Source: Candidatus Omnitrophota bacterium | Lineage (GTDB): Bacteria > Omnitrophota > Koll11 > Pluralincolimonadales > Pluralincolimonadaceae | NCBI GenBank assembly: GCA_022709465.1 | Contig: JAKLIT010000020.1 | Span: forward strand, 1-15,177 | Reading direction: 5' to 3' | DNA length: 15,177 nt | Shown here: piece by piece, positions 1 through 7,448 of the stretch | Numbering within the stretch: the first letter of the stretch is position 1 | How the letters are laid out: each line of letters starts with the position of its first letter | Made by a program: the position numbers and the translations under genes | Notes under the pieces: model-generated | Seen by the model: the letters and a program-made list of their open reading frames with translations, nothing else | What the model was told of the DNA's origin: nothing | Databases searched by the model: none

Positions 1-1273
1 ACTCCTCCGATATTTTCATTGAGCAGAATTGCCCGCACATCGTGCACGCGTCCTTGACAGCCGATCCGCCGCGTTTCCTGTATTCCCTGGCGGCCTTGGG
101 ATCTACGGCAAGCTCGAACTGCCTCTTCCAGTCCCTCTTCTTACGCGCTTTTGACATCTCGATATCCCAGTCGATAGCGCCCCTTACTCCCTTAGCTATA
201 TCTGCCGCGTGCGCTGCGATACGCGCAGCAATGATGCCGGCTTTAACGTCGGACGTTGACGGCAACCCGAGATGCTCCGAAGGCGTTACATAGCATATGA
301 AATCCGCGCCGGCCGCGCCGGCTATCGCCGCGCCTATTGCGGACGTAATATGGTCGTATCCCGGCGCTATATCCGTCACTAATGGGCCGAGGACATAGAA
401 CGGCGCGCCGTCGCATATCTTCTTTTCGAGCAGGATATTAGGCCTCACCTGGTCGAGCGGCACGTGCCCCGGCCCTTCTATCATGACCTGCACGCCGCGC
501 TCATGAGCGCGTTTCGCCAGTTCACCAAGGGCTATCAATTCCTGTATCTGCGCCCTGTCGGTCGCGTCCGCAAGGCATCCGGGCCTCATGCCATCCCCTA
601 AGCTGAGCGTTACATCGTATTCCAGGGCTATATCCAGCACCCTGTCGAAATCCTCGTAGAAAGGGTTCTCCTGCCCGTTGCGCGACATCCATGCCGCGAG
701 TATCGCGCCTCCGCGGCTCACTATTCCCGTTATCCTTCCCTCGTCCTTCAGGCGTTTTACGGTCTCCCTGGTCACGCCGCTGTGCACGGTAAAGAAATCC
801 ACTCCTTCCGCAGCCTGTCCCTCGATCACGGAAAATATGTCTTCGCGCGTCATGTCTGATATCGGCTTGCCTGAACGGGATGTCCTTACGACCGCCTCAT
901 ACACCGGAACGGTCCCTACCGGCAGGGATGAATGTTCCAGTATCTGCCTGCGTATCTTCCTTAAATCGCCGCCCGTAGACAGGTCCATGACAGCGTCAGC
1001 GCCGTTCTCCTCGCAAACCTTAAGTTTCTTCAGCTCTGACGAGAGCCCCGAAAGGTCCGTGGATGTGCCGATATTCGCGTTGACCTTAGTCCTGAGCCCC
1101 TCGCCTATGCCGCACAACCTCCTTCCCTTCCTCGCCGCGCGGTTGCACGGGATCACTACTTTCCCTTCAGCGATCTTGCGTGCCAGCGATTCCGGGTCCA
1201 TTCGTTCGGCTTTCGCGACCTGCCGCATCTCCGGCGTTATCTTCCCTGCCCTTGCGCATTCAAGTTGAGTCAT
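1..1273 (-). CDS. thiC: Phosphomethylpyrimidine synthase ThiC (3' end cut by window edge)
   Basis: Radical-SAM enzyme that rearranges aminoimidazole ribotide into HMP-phosphate, the pyrimidine half of thiamine; cytoplasmic. 424 codons are visible. The start TQLECARAGKITPEMRQVA is typical of the short ThiC type that lacks the long N-terminal domain of the enterobacterial protein. GPGHVP carries H270 and TPSEHLGLP carries H334; their 64-residue spacing matches the two zinc histidines known from Caulobacter ThiC. The block GPLVTDIAPGYDH lies between them. At the end, C410, C413 and C417 (CTMCGQFC) are the Fe-S cluster cysteines, read here as CX2CX3C rather than the CX2CX4C of long ThiC. Only a few C-terminal residues should be missing. 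The ATG overlaps the thiE stop as ATGA, so the two are probably translationally coupled; a weak AAGGAAAG lies upstream. No riboswitch precedes it. Confidence 0.97.
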   Translation of the reverse strand, partial: MTQLECARAGKITPEMRQVAKAERMDPESLARKIAEGKVVIPCNRAARKGRRLCGIGEGLRTKVNANIGTSTDLSGLSSELKKLKVCEENGADAVMDLSTGGDLRKIRRQILEHSSLPVGTVPVYEAVVRTSRSGKPISDMTREDIFSVIEGQAAEGVDFFTVHSGVTRETVKRLKDEGRITGIVSRGGAILAAWMSRNGQENPFYEDFDRVLDIALEYDVTLSLGDGMRPGCLADATDRAQIQELIALGELAKRAHERGVQVMIEGPGHVPLDQVRPNILLEKKICDGAPFYVLGPLVTDIAPGYDHITSAIGAAIAGAAGADFICYVTPSEHLGLPSTSDVKAGIIAARIAAHAADIAKGVRGAIDWDIEMSKARKKRDWKRQFELAVDPKAAREYRKRGGSAVKDACTMCGQFCSMKISEE

Positions 1274-1890
1274 ATATTTTTAAGTCTTTCCTTAAGTGAC
1301 CTTGCGGCGTTCCTCACGTCGCTCGCGCCGCATACCGCCCTCACCACGGCGATCCTGCGGGCGCCGGCATCGAGCACCTGCACTATATTGCCGGCATCAA
1401 TGCCCCCTATAGCAACAAATGGTATCTTTACCGCTTTGCTTACCTCGCGTACCAGCCCTGTCCCGACAGGGATGTAATCCGGCTTGGTCGGAGTGGCAAA
1501 GACCGGGCCCACCCCAATGTAATCGGCCCCGGCCTTTTCAGCGGCCAATGCCTGCTCGAGGGAATGAGTCGAGACGCCGATGACCTTATCCCTGCCGATT
1601 ATCGCCCGCGCTTCTTCCGGCGGCAGGTCGTCCTGCCCCAGATGCACGCCGTCGGCGCCCGTTGCGGCCGCTATATCAGGCCTGTCGTTTATCATAAACA
1701 GCGCGCCTGTGCCGGATATCGCTTTCCGTATCGCCCGGCCGAGCGTTACTATTTCCCGAGCCGGCATCTCCTTCTCACGCAGCTGTATGATATCCGCGCC
1801 GCCTTCGGCCGCCTCTGATGCCACCTCCGCGAGGTCGCGCCCGTTCGCGGACTTGCTGCCTATGATCACGTAAAGCTTGAAATCCTTCAC
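1270..1890 (-). CDS. thiE: Thiamine-phosphate synthase ThiE
   Basis: Joins HMP-pyrophosphate to thiazole phosphate to give thiamine phosphate; a soluble TIM-barrel enzyme. The 206-residue length is normal. Family motifs appear in order: QLREK (36-40), the ND pair that helps bind magnesium (68-69), DGVHLGQ (80-86), the GPVFATPTK phosphate/thiazole loop (128-136) and AIGGI (160-164). The start codon is GTG, two bases after the stop of the preceding thiD2 gene, and the stop overlaps the thiC start, so this is the middle gene of a tight thiD2-thiE-thiC set. In some bacteria the ThiD2 domain is fused to the N-terminus of ThiE; here the two are separate proteins. Thiazole-branch genes are not in the window. 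Confidence 0.96.
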   Translation of the reverse strand: MKDFKLYVIIGSKSANGRDLAEVASEAAEGGADIIQLREKEMPAREIVTLGRAIRKAISGTGALFMINDRPDIAAATGADGVHLGQDDLPPEEARAIIGRDKVIGVSTHSLEQALAAEKAGADYIGVGPVFATPTKPDYIPVGTGLVREVSKAVKIPFVAIGGIDAGNIVQVLDAGARRIAVVRAVCGASDVRNAARSLKERLKNI

Positions 1891-1892
1891 CG

Positions 1893-2303
1893 CTAAAACC
1901 TCGAAACGAGCTTCTTCTCGGCACTATACGCCCTGAACCTGAGCCTCTTGAACCTGTCGGATATCTTTTTGTCTATGAGTTTCGAGAACTCCTCGAGGAC
2001 ACGCAGGGATTCCTTCACGCGCTCCATGTTAGCCGCGGATACGTCCTTCCAGCCTCCGTGCTTTTTTTCTATCTTCTGTTTTCCTTTTCCGACATCTCCC
2101 CCTGAATCGCGGGCGCAGACGATCCCGCGCAGCGTTGCGGGATATAATTTGATGCAGTCCGATATGCCGTGCCGGATGGACTTGAACTCTTTCGTGAGGC
2201 CCTTGTCATCGAGAACGAACCTCGCTATCTCTTCGCATACCCTCAGGCCTTCCCTCGACCTGTTGAGGTTCGCATCGATGATCCTGTAAAGCTTTTCTTT
2301 CAT
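1893..2303 (-). CDS. thiD2: Stand-alone ThiD2-family HMP-phosphate kinase
   Basis: Predicted to phosphorylate HMP-phosphate to HMP-pyrophosphate, the substrate ThiE needs. The 136 residues match the ThiD2 domain, which is unrelated to classical ThiD (ribokinase fold) and is known alone or fused to ThiE. Visible marks are RIIDANLNRSREGLRVCEE (7-25), LRG..CARDSGGDVG around 58-72 (family pattern ARDxxxDVG), and a second helix-like block ANMERVKESLRVLEEFSK (91-108). It sits directly before thiE and starts inside the rfaE2 stop codon (ATGA), so it is likely coupled to the heptose gene upstream. There is no good Shine-Dalgarno before the ATG, which fits re-initiation. The ThiD2 role is established for homologues; activity here is inferred from similarity and position. 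Confidence 0.85.
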   Translation of the reverse strand: MKEKLYRIIDANLNRSREGLRVCEEIARFVLDDKGLTKEFKSIRHGISDCIKLYPATLRGIVCARDSGGDVGKGKQKIEKKHGGWKDVSAANMERVKESLRVLEEFSKLIDKKISDRFKRLRFRAYSAEKKLVSRF

Positions 2304-2791
2304 CTGGAGGTTCTTTTTATCCTGCGGATAATATCCGAGGTGGACCTGCCCTTTACGAGCGGGACGGTGACCGTCCTTCCGCCGTAAGAGCTGACGAGAT
2401 CCGCGCCTACTATGCTTCCGGTCTTCCAGTCGGCGCCTTTTACGAGGATATCCGGCTTAACGGCCTTGATCACCTTTATGGGGGTCTCTTCGCTAAAGAC
2501 GGTCACATAATCGACACAACCGAGGGAGGAGACGACGTCTGCCCTGTCCTTCTGGCTGACTACCGGCCTCGACGGGCCTTTTATCCTCCTGACGGAAGAG
2601 TCGCTGTTGAGCCCGAGCACCAGTATGTCGCCGAGGGCTTTCGCCTTCCGCAGATATCTCACGTGCCCGGCGTGCAATATATCAAAACATCCGTTCGTGA
2701 ACACGATGCGTTCCTTCCGTGACCTCAGCCGCGCGCAGATGGCCTTCAAGGCGGAAAGCGGGACTATCTTCTTATCATATTTATCGGTCAT
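2300..2791 (-). CDS. rfaE2: D-glycero-beta-D-manno-heptose 1-phosphate adenylyltransferase
   Basis: Nucleotidyltransferase that activates heptose 1-phosphate with ATP to ADP-heptose for lipopolysaccharide core or other surface glycans. The 163 residues match the C-terminal domain of the two-domain HldE protein, here encoded alone. The cytidylyltransferase-type motif TNGCFDILHAGH (32-43) contains the HxGH signature (H40, H43); LGLNSDSSVRRIKG (59-72) and KGRSTSDII (147-155) fit the family. The kinase half (HldE domain 1/HddA) and the GmhB phosphatase are not in the window. It follows gmhA by 18 bases and its stop overlaps the thiD2 start. Cytoplasmic. Confidence 0.93.
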   Translation of the reverse strand: MTDKYDKKIVPLSALKAICARLRSRKERIVFTNGCFDILHAGHVRYLRKAKALGDILVLGLNSDSSVRRIKGPSRPVVSQKDRADVVSSLGCVDYVTVFSEETPIKVIKAVKPDILVKGADWKTGSIVGADLVSSYGGRTVTVPLVKGRSTSDIIRRIKRTSR

Positions 2792-2809
2792 AAGGCAGCC
2801 TGATAAAGC

Positions 2810-3379
2810 CTAAAATAACGCTTCCTCTACCAGCTGGCAGAGGATGTGCGCGATGGTGACGTGCGACTCCTGGATCCTTGGGGTGGATCTTGAAGGGACA
2901 ACTATCGATATCTTTGCCGTCTTCGCAAGCCCGCCCCCGTCGCCTCCGGTAAGGGCTATCGTATCGAGCCCCTTATCGTTCGCGAGCGCGACCGCCCTGA
3001 TGACGTTCGGCGCTTTTCCGCTCGTCGATATGCCTATCGCCACGTCGTTCTTAGCGGCGATGGCATCGAGCTGGCGGGAGAAGACCTCCTCGTACGAATA
3101 GTCGTTAGCTATGGCGGTCAACACCGATGTGTTGACGGTCAAAGCTATGGCAGGGAGCCCCTTGCGTTCCTTCATGAACCTTCCGACGATCTCGGCCGCG
3201 ATATGCTGGCTGTCGGCCGCGCTCCCGCCGTTGCCGAAGACGATGACCTTGCCTCCGGACCTAAGCGCCTTTATCATCGACTCCGCGGCTTTCTGTATGT
3301 TATCAAGCTGCGGCCCGGCGCCCAGTGCTGACTTTACGGATACGCTCTCCTGTATGATCCCTTCGATCTTTTTCTTCAT
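2810..3379 (-). CDS. gmhA: Phosphoheptose isomerase GmhA
   Basis: SIS-domain enzyme converting sedoheptulose 7-phosphate to D-glycero-D-manno-heptose 7-phosphate, first step of ADP-heptose synthesis. The 189 residues are normal for the family. The phosphate-binding stretch GNGGSAADSQH (49-59) and STSGKAPNVI (118-127) are clear. Zinc ligands of the E. coli enzyme (H61, E65, Q172, H180) have exact counterparts at H59, E63, Q170 and H178, all offset by two, so the active site looks complete. The gene is 11 bases downstream of the phosphofructokinase and 18 bases before rfaE2. With rfaE2 it implies an ADP-heptose pathway and hence a Gram-negative-type envelope. Confidence 0.95.
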   Translation of the reverse strand: MKKKIEGIIQESVSVKSALGAGPQLDNIQKAAESMIKALRSGGKVIVFGNGGSAADSQHIAAEIVGRFMKERKGLPAIALTVNTSVLTAIANDYSYEEVFSRQLDAIAAKNDVAIGISTSGKAPNVIRAVALANDKGLDTIALTGGDGGGLAKTAKISIVVPSRSTPRIQESHVTIAHILCQLVEEALF

Positions 3380-3390
3380 AACATTACCTT

Positions 3391-4419
3391 TTAGCCGAAG
3401 AATACTTTCGCGATATCATAGAAATCCATATCGACGGTCTTCAGTGTGCCGACCGCCTTCTCTATCGGGACCGCCTCTATCTTGACGCCCTTTAAGCTTA
3501 CCATGTATCCGAACTTGCCCTGTTTTACTAACTCTACGGCCTTCACGCCGAACCTCGTGCCGAGGACCCTGTCGAACGCTGTCGGCGAACCGCCGCGCTG
3601 TATATGGCCGAGAACGGTGACCCTCGTCTCAAAACCGGTCTTCTTCTCGATCAGTTCCCCGAGCACCTGGCCGATGCCTCCGAGCCTGACATGGCCGAAA
3701 TCGTCGAGCTTCTCTTCCTGAAGGATCTCGGAGTTCTCGTCAAATTTCGCGCCTTCGGCTACCACGACTATCGAGAAGTTCTTGCCCTGCGCGTGGCGCT
3801 TCTTGATTATCGAGCAGACCTCTTCTATGTTTATCGGGACCTCCGGTATCAATATGACGTCCGCGCCGCCGGCTATGCCGCCGTGCACGGCAATCCATCC
3901 CGCGTGCCTGCCCATTACCTCGACGACCATTATCCTGTTATGGCTCTCCGCTGTCGTGTGGAGCCTGTCGATGCATTCGGTAACTATGTTGACGGCCGTA
4001 TCGAAACCGAAAGTATAATCCGTCTCGCTAAGGTCGTTGTCTATCGTCTTCGGGACGCCTACTACCTTAAGGCCTTCTTTCACGAGCTTGTTCGCGACTC
4101 CGAGCGTATCTTCGCCGCCGACCGCTATAAGCGCGTCGAGCTCGAACTTCTTGAAATTATCCTTAACCTTCTGCACCGCGCCTTCTTTTTTATATGGGTT
4201 GGTCCTTGAAGTGCCCAGTATGGTGCCGCCTTTAGGAAGAATGCCGGATACCGAACGCAGGTCGAGCGGGGCTATGTCGCCGTCGATGATGCCTTTCCAT
4301 CCGTTCTTTATGCCGAGGACCTCGTAACCTTCGAGATATGCTTTCCTTACAACTCCCCTTATTACCGGGTTAAGTCCAGGGCAATCTCCCCCGCCCGTCA
4401 GTATTCCTAACCGCTTCAT
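3391..4419 (-). CDS. pfkA: 6-phosphofructokinase with pyrophosphate-type active site
   Basis: Phosphorylates fructose 6-phosphate at C1 in glycolysis. The 342-residue single-domain protein belongs to the PfkA family. Its N-terminus has GGGDCPGLN (9-17), and catalytic PKTIDND (123-129) includes D127 and D129 in E. coli numbering. Where ATP-dependent enzymes have GGDGS with G104 and a glycine at 124, this protein has GGEDT with D104 and K124; these two residues are the recognised signature of PPi-dependent enzymes, as in the actinobacterial-type PPi-PFK. MGRHAGW (169-175), PEVP (192-195), AEGA (221-224) and HIQRGG (272-277) complete the sugar-phosphate site. A strong AAGGGGG lies four bases before the ATG. 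It may also use sedoheptulose 7-phosphate, as some PPi-PFKs do. ATP use cannot be excluded from sequence alone. Confidence 0.95.
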   Translation of the reverse strand: MKRLGILTGGGDCPGLNPVIRGVVRKAYLEGYEVLGIKNGWKGIIDGDIAPLDLRSVSGILPKGGTILGTSRTNPYKKEGAVQKVKDNFKKFELDALIAVGGEDTLGVANKLVKEGLKVVGVPKTIDNDLSETDYTFGFDTAVNIVTECIDRLHTTAESHNRIMVVEVMGRHAGWIAVHGGIAGGADVILIPEVPINIEEVCSIIKKRHAQGKNFSIVVVAEGAKFDENSEILQEEKLDDFGHVRLGGIGQVLGELIEKKTGFETRVTVLGHIQRGGSPTAFDRVLGTRFGVKAVELVKQGKFGYMVSLKGVKIEAVPIEKAVGTLKTVDMDFYDIAKVFFG

Positions 4420-4442
4420 GTTTCCCCCTTTTTAGTATTTGT

Positions 4443-5057
4443 TTATTCGCCCCTAAAATCCACCCCGCCGAACGGCAGGCTCACGTCTTCCTTGTCCTTG
4501 CCCTTCTTTACTACGGGCTTAGGCTCGGTGCGCGTCGCGATCTTCGTGACATGTATCTTCACGATGATCGGTTCGTCTATGCCGAGCATCTCCTGTATCT
4601 TCGCCTTTACTATGCCCTGTATCTTCTCGGTAGATTCCGGTATGTTAGCGTCCGCCCAGAATACCACCCTTGTAGATATGTCTATGCCCTTCTTGGTCGC
4701 GATGCAGTCCGATTTCAGTTCCTTCACCTCCGGCAGCGAGGAACCTATCTTCCTGATGAACTCCTCTATCGCGGACAGCGATATGGACACCTGGCCGTCG
4801 GGATTATTGAAGGCGATGTTCTTCTGGCGCTGTATCCTGGCCACCGTGAACTGGTATACGGCCCACGAGACGATCACGAGCAGGAAACCGACCACGCCGA
4901 CGCCTACCCTGAGCGTCATCGACTGGTTTATCGAATCGAGCGCGTTAAGGACAGGCTCGCTCTCAACGGACCTTACCGAGACCGCAATGAGGAACAATCC
5001 GATCGCAATGAATACGATCAGGAAGAAGAACATCGTTAGCCTATTCAATACGTTCAT
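4443..5057 (-). CDS. amaP: AmaP-like membrane anchor with Asp23-type domain
   Basis: Similar to the alkaline shock response membrane anchor protein AmaP, which in Firmicutes tethers Asp23 to the membrane. The 204 residues show two hydrophobic helices at about 8-29 and 51-71, separated by a short loop, followed by a soluble alpha/beta domain (about 82-175, beginning with a [14 protein letters not shown] segment) resembling the Asp23/Gls24 fold, then a lysine-rich tail. No Asp23/Gls24 gene is visible nearby. The ATG overlaps the accC stop (ATGA), and a near-perfect AAGGAGG Shine-Dalgarno lies inside the last codons of accC, so it is probably co-translated with the acetyl-CoA carboxylase subunits. 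Its molecular function here is unknown; envelope-stress or membrane-scaffold roles are inference. Confidence 0.82.
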   Translation of the reverse strand: MNVLNRLTMFFFLIVFIAIGLFLIAVSVRSVESEPVLNALDSINQSMTLRVGVGVVGFLLVIVSWAVYQFTVARIQRQKNIAFNNPDGQVSISLSAIEEFIRKIGSSLPEVKELKSDCIATKKGIDISTRVVFWADANIPESTEKIQGIVKAKIQEMLGIDEPIIVKIHVTKIATRTEPKPVVKKGKDKEDVSLPFGGVDFRGE

Positions 5058-6412
5058 TGCGATCCCTCCTTTTCAGCCATCTTCTTTTCTATGAATTCCG
5101 TTGTGACCTCACCGCGCAGGAACGCCGGGTCCGAGGTCAGTCGCTTGTGGAAATCGATCGTGTTCTTTATCGGTTCTATCGTGAATTCGGAAAGCGCGCG
5201 CTGCATTATTTGTATCGCTTCGGCGCGGTTCTTGCCGTAGGCTATCAGCTTGGCTATCATGGAATCGTAGAACGGCGGTATCGTATACCCCTGGTATACG
5301 TGCGAGTCGACCCTGACCCCGGGGCCGCCGGGCGCGTGGAAGAATGAGACCTTCCCCGGGCACGGCATGAAATTATTATCCGCGTCCTCGGCGTTTATAC
5401 GGCATTCTATCGCATGGCCGCTGAACTTCACGCGGTCCTGGTCGAACGAAAGCCTTTCGCCGGCGGCTATGCGTATCTGTTCCTTCACGAGGTCGATGCC
5501 GGTCACCATCTCGGTCACCGGGTGCTCAACCTGTATCCTCGTGTTCATCTCCATGAAATAATAATTCCCGTGCTCGTCCAGCAGGAACTCTATCGTGCCG
5601 ACGTTCGTGTAGTTGGCGGCTTTCGCGCCCTTGACGGCGGCATCGCCCATTTTTTTCCTCAGCTTCGCGTCGACAGCCGGAGACGGGGACTCTTCCAGCA
5701 GTTTCTGGTGGCGCCTCTGTATCGTGCAATCCCTTTCGCCGAGATGGACTACGTGGCCGTACTTATCGGCCACGATCTGGAATTCCACATGCCTCGGGTT
5801 CGGGACGTATTTCTCGATATATACCGACGGGTTGCCGAACGCCGCCTCGGCTTCCGCCTGGCAGGTCAAAAGCACGCTGACGAGCCTGACGTCGTTATGC
5901 GCTATCCTCATCCCGCGCCCGCCGCCGCCCGCCGCCGCCTTTACTATCACAGGGTACTGCAGCTTATGCGCGACCCGCAGCGCCTCTTCCTTCTCCTTGA
6001 CTATCGTAGAGCTGCCCGGTATCGTCGGCAGCCCGGCCTTCCTCATCGTCTCCTTCGCTGCCATCTTGTCCCCGAGCAGGCGCATCGCCTCCGGGGTCGG
6101 GCCTATGAATTTTATCTGGCAGGATTCGCATACTTCCGCGAAGTGCGCGTTCTCGGCAAGGAAGCCGTATCCGGGATGGATCGCCTCTACGTCCGATATC
6201 TCCGCGGCACTAATTATGCTAGGTATGTTCAGGTAGCTTCCTGACGGCGCGGGGGAACCTATGCATACGGATTCATCGGCGAATTTCACGTGCAGGGATT
6301 CCTTGTCGGCTTCCGAATATACGGCGACCGACTTTATGCCGAGGTCCCTGCATGCCCTTATTATCCTAAGCGCTACTTCGCCGCGGTTAGCGATAAGTAT
6401 CTTTGAGAACAT
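5054..6412 (-). CDS. accC: Acetyl-CoA carboxylase biotin carboxylase subunit AccC
   Basis: ATP-grasp enzyme that carboxylates the biotin of AccB with bicarbonate, committing carbon to fatty-acid synthesis. The 452 residues match the bacterial subunit. [10 protein letters not shown] (7-16) opens the N-terminal domain; K116 and K158 bind ATP; the glycine-rich loop [10 protein letters not shown] spans 159-168; [12 protein letters not shown] covers 226-237; the metal and biotin site [12 protein letters not shown] spans 287-298, including E288, N290, R292 and E296. These agree with the E. coli catalytic residues almost position for position. It follows accB by three bases and its stop overlaps amaP. 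The carboxyltransferase genes accA and accD are not in the window. Confidence 0.98.
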   Translation of the reverse strand: MFSKILIANRGEVALRIIRACRDLGIKSVAVYSEADKESLHVKFADESVCIGSPAPSGSYLNIPSIISAAEISDVEAIHPGYGFLAENAHFAEVCESCQIKFIGPTPEAMRLLGDKMAAKETMRKAGLPTIPGSSTIVKEKEEALRVAHKLQYPVIVKAAAGGGGRGMRIAHNDVRLVSVLLTCQAEAEAAFGNPSVYIEKYVPNPRHVEFQIVADKYGHVVHLGERDCTIQRRHQKLLEESPSPAVDAKLRKKMGDAAVKGAKAANYTNVGTIEFLLDEHGNYYFMEMNTRIQVEHPVTEMVTGIDLVKEQIRIAAGERLSFDQDRVKFSGHAIECRINAEDADNNFMPCPGKVSFFHAPGGPGVRVDSHVYQGYTIPPFYDSMIAKLIAYGKNRAEAIQIMQRALSEFTIEPIKNTIDFHKRLTSDPAFLRGEVTTEFIEKKMAEKEGSQ

Positions 6413-6415
6413 CTT

Positions 6416-6868
6416 TTAAGCGGGCTCTATTAAGAAAAGTACGTGTCCGAATTCCACCGGCTGGGCGTTCTCGACCGTTATGTCCACGACCTTGCCCTTT
6501 ACTTCCGACTTGATCTCATTCATCAGCTTCATCGCCTCGATAATGCAGACGACCTGCCCGGGTTCGATCATCGCGCCCTTCTCCACGAACGCAGGCGCGT
6601 CGGGAGCGGGAGCCCTGTAGAAAGTGCCTACCATCGGGGCCTTTATCTCCAGGTATTTTGACTTTTCTTTTGCTTCTGCTGCGGCAGAGACCGCAGGATT
6701 GACATTCTGGGGAGCATGGACGATATAGCTTTCCTGCGTTATCTCGGGTACGCCGGAGCCTGCGGCTTTCTTGAGCCTTACCCTGAGGCCCTCGCGCTCG
6801 ATCTCTATCTCGACCAGCCCGTTCTCGTTCATCAGGGCGATCATCTCTTTAAGTTCTTTAACGTTCAT
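6416..6868 (-). CDS. accB: Acetyl-CoA carboxylase biotin carboxyl carrier protein AccB
   Basis: Carries carboxybiotin between AccC and the carboxyltransferase. The 150-residue protein has the usual three parts: an N-terminal helix and short beta segment (1-34), a flexible Ala/Pro-containing linker (about 35-72), and a biotinyl domain (73-150). The biotinylation motif EAMKLMNE places the modified lysine at K114. The segment PMVGTFYRAPAPDAPAFVE (78-96) has the protruding-thumb insertion typical of AccB. A strong AAAGGGGG Shine-Dalgarno stands just before the ATG, and a 22-base gap separates it from efp upstream. It is followed by accC after three bases, the classical accBC arrangement. Confidence 0.98.
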   Translation of the reverse strand: MNVKELKEMIALMNENGLVEIEIEREGLRVRLKKAAGSGVPEITQESYIVHAPQNVNPAVSAAAEAKEKSKYLEIKAPMVGTFYRAPAPDAPAFVEKGAMIEPGQVVCIIEAMKLMNEIKSEVKGKVVDITVENAQPVEFGHVLFLIEPA

Positions 6869-6890
6869 GTATCCCCCTTTTAGTCGTCTA

Positions 6891-7448
6891 TCAGACTCTT
6901 TCGACGTATTCGCCGGAACGCGTATCTATCTTAAGGACGTTGCCTATCTCGACGAAAAGCGGAACTTGTATAGTGTAGCCGGTCTCGAGCTTTACGGCTT
7001 TCGTGCCGCTCTTCGCGGTATCGCCCTTGAGGCCGGGATCGGCCTCGACTACGGCCAATTCCACGAACATAGGAGGCTCTATGGACATGAGTTTGCCTTC
7101 GTAGAAGGAGGCGTTGACTACCATGTTCTCCTTCAGGAAATGCGGGACATCGCCCATCTGCTCCGACGTCAGCTGGAACTGCTCGTATGTCTTCTCTTCC
7201 ATGAAATGGTATTCGTCGCCTGAAACGTAAAGGAACTGGAGCTTCTTGTATTCGATAAAAGCGTCCTCGAGCTTCTCTCCCGAGCGGAATGTCTTCGGCA
7301 GGACGTTGCCGGTGGTCAGGCTGCGCAGTTTCGTCTTTACGAAGGCTCCTCCCTTGCCGGGTTTTACGTGCTGGAACTCTATGACTTGAAAGAGTTGCCC
7401 GTCCATTTTGATCGTCAGTCCGTTCTTCAAATCACTTGTCGATATCAT
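6891..7448 (-). CDS. efp: Translation elongation factor P
   Basis: Binds stalled ribosomes between P and E sites and promotes peptide-bond formation at polyproline stretches. The 185 residues give the three beta-barrel domains of EF-P. The ribosome-facing loop HVKPGKGGAF (27-36) places the tip residue at K32, so any activation would be of the lysine type; neither the EpmA/EpmB nor other modifying enzymes are seen here, and the arginine/EarP type is ruled out. The C-terminal domain ends with the signature VPLFVEIGNVLKIDTRSGEY. The start lies 17 bases inside the 3' end of the upstream peptidase gene, with a GAGG ribosome-binding site in that overlap. Position after pepP and before accBC is common in bacteria. 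Confidence 0.97.
   Translation of the reverse strand: MISTSDLKNGLTIKMDGQLFQVIEFQHVKPGKGGAFVKTKLRSLTTGNVLPKTFRSGEKLEDAFIEYKKLQFLYVSGDEYHFMEEKTYEQFQLTSEQMGDVPHFLKENMVVNASFYEGKLMSIEPPMFVELAVVEADPGLKGDTAKSGTKAVKLETGYTIQVPLFVEIGNVLKIDTRSGEYVERV

Noticed and set aside
678..1268. 196-codon open frame on the plus strand
   Set aside because: It is antisense to thiC; the opposite strand gives conserved ThiC motifs throughout.
5920..5940. GCC-rich run that looks like a simple repeat
   Set aside because: It encodes the conserved glycine-rich ATP-grasp loop of AccC (AAAGGGGRG), so the repetition is explained by protein function.
5414..6244. 276-codon open frame on the plus strand
   Set aside because: It is fully antisense to accC, whose product has complete catalytic motifs. 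Its translation is rich in Arg, Leu, Tyr and His with no family features, as expected for a shadow of a GC-biased gene.
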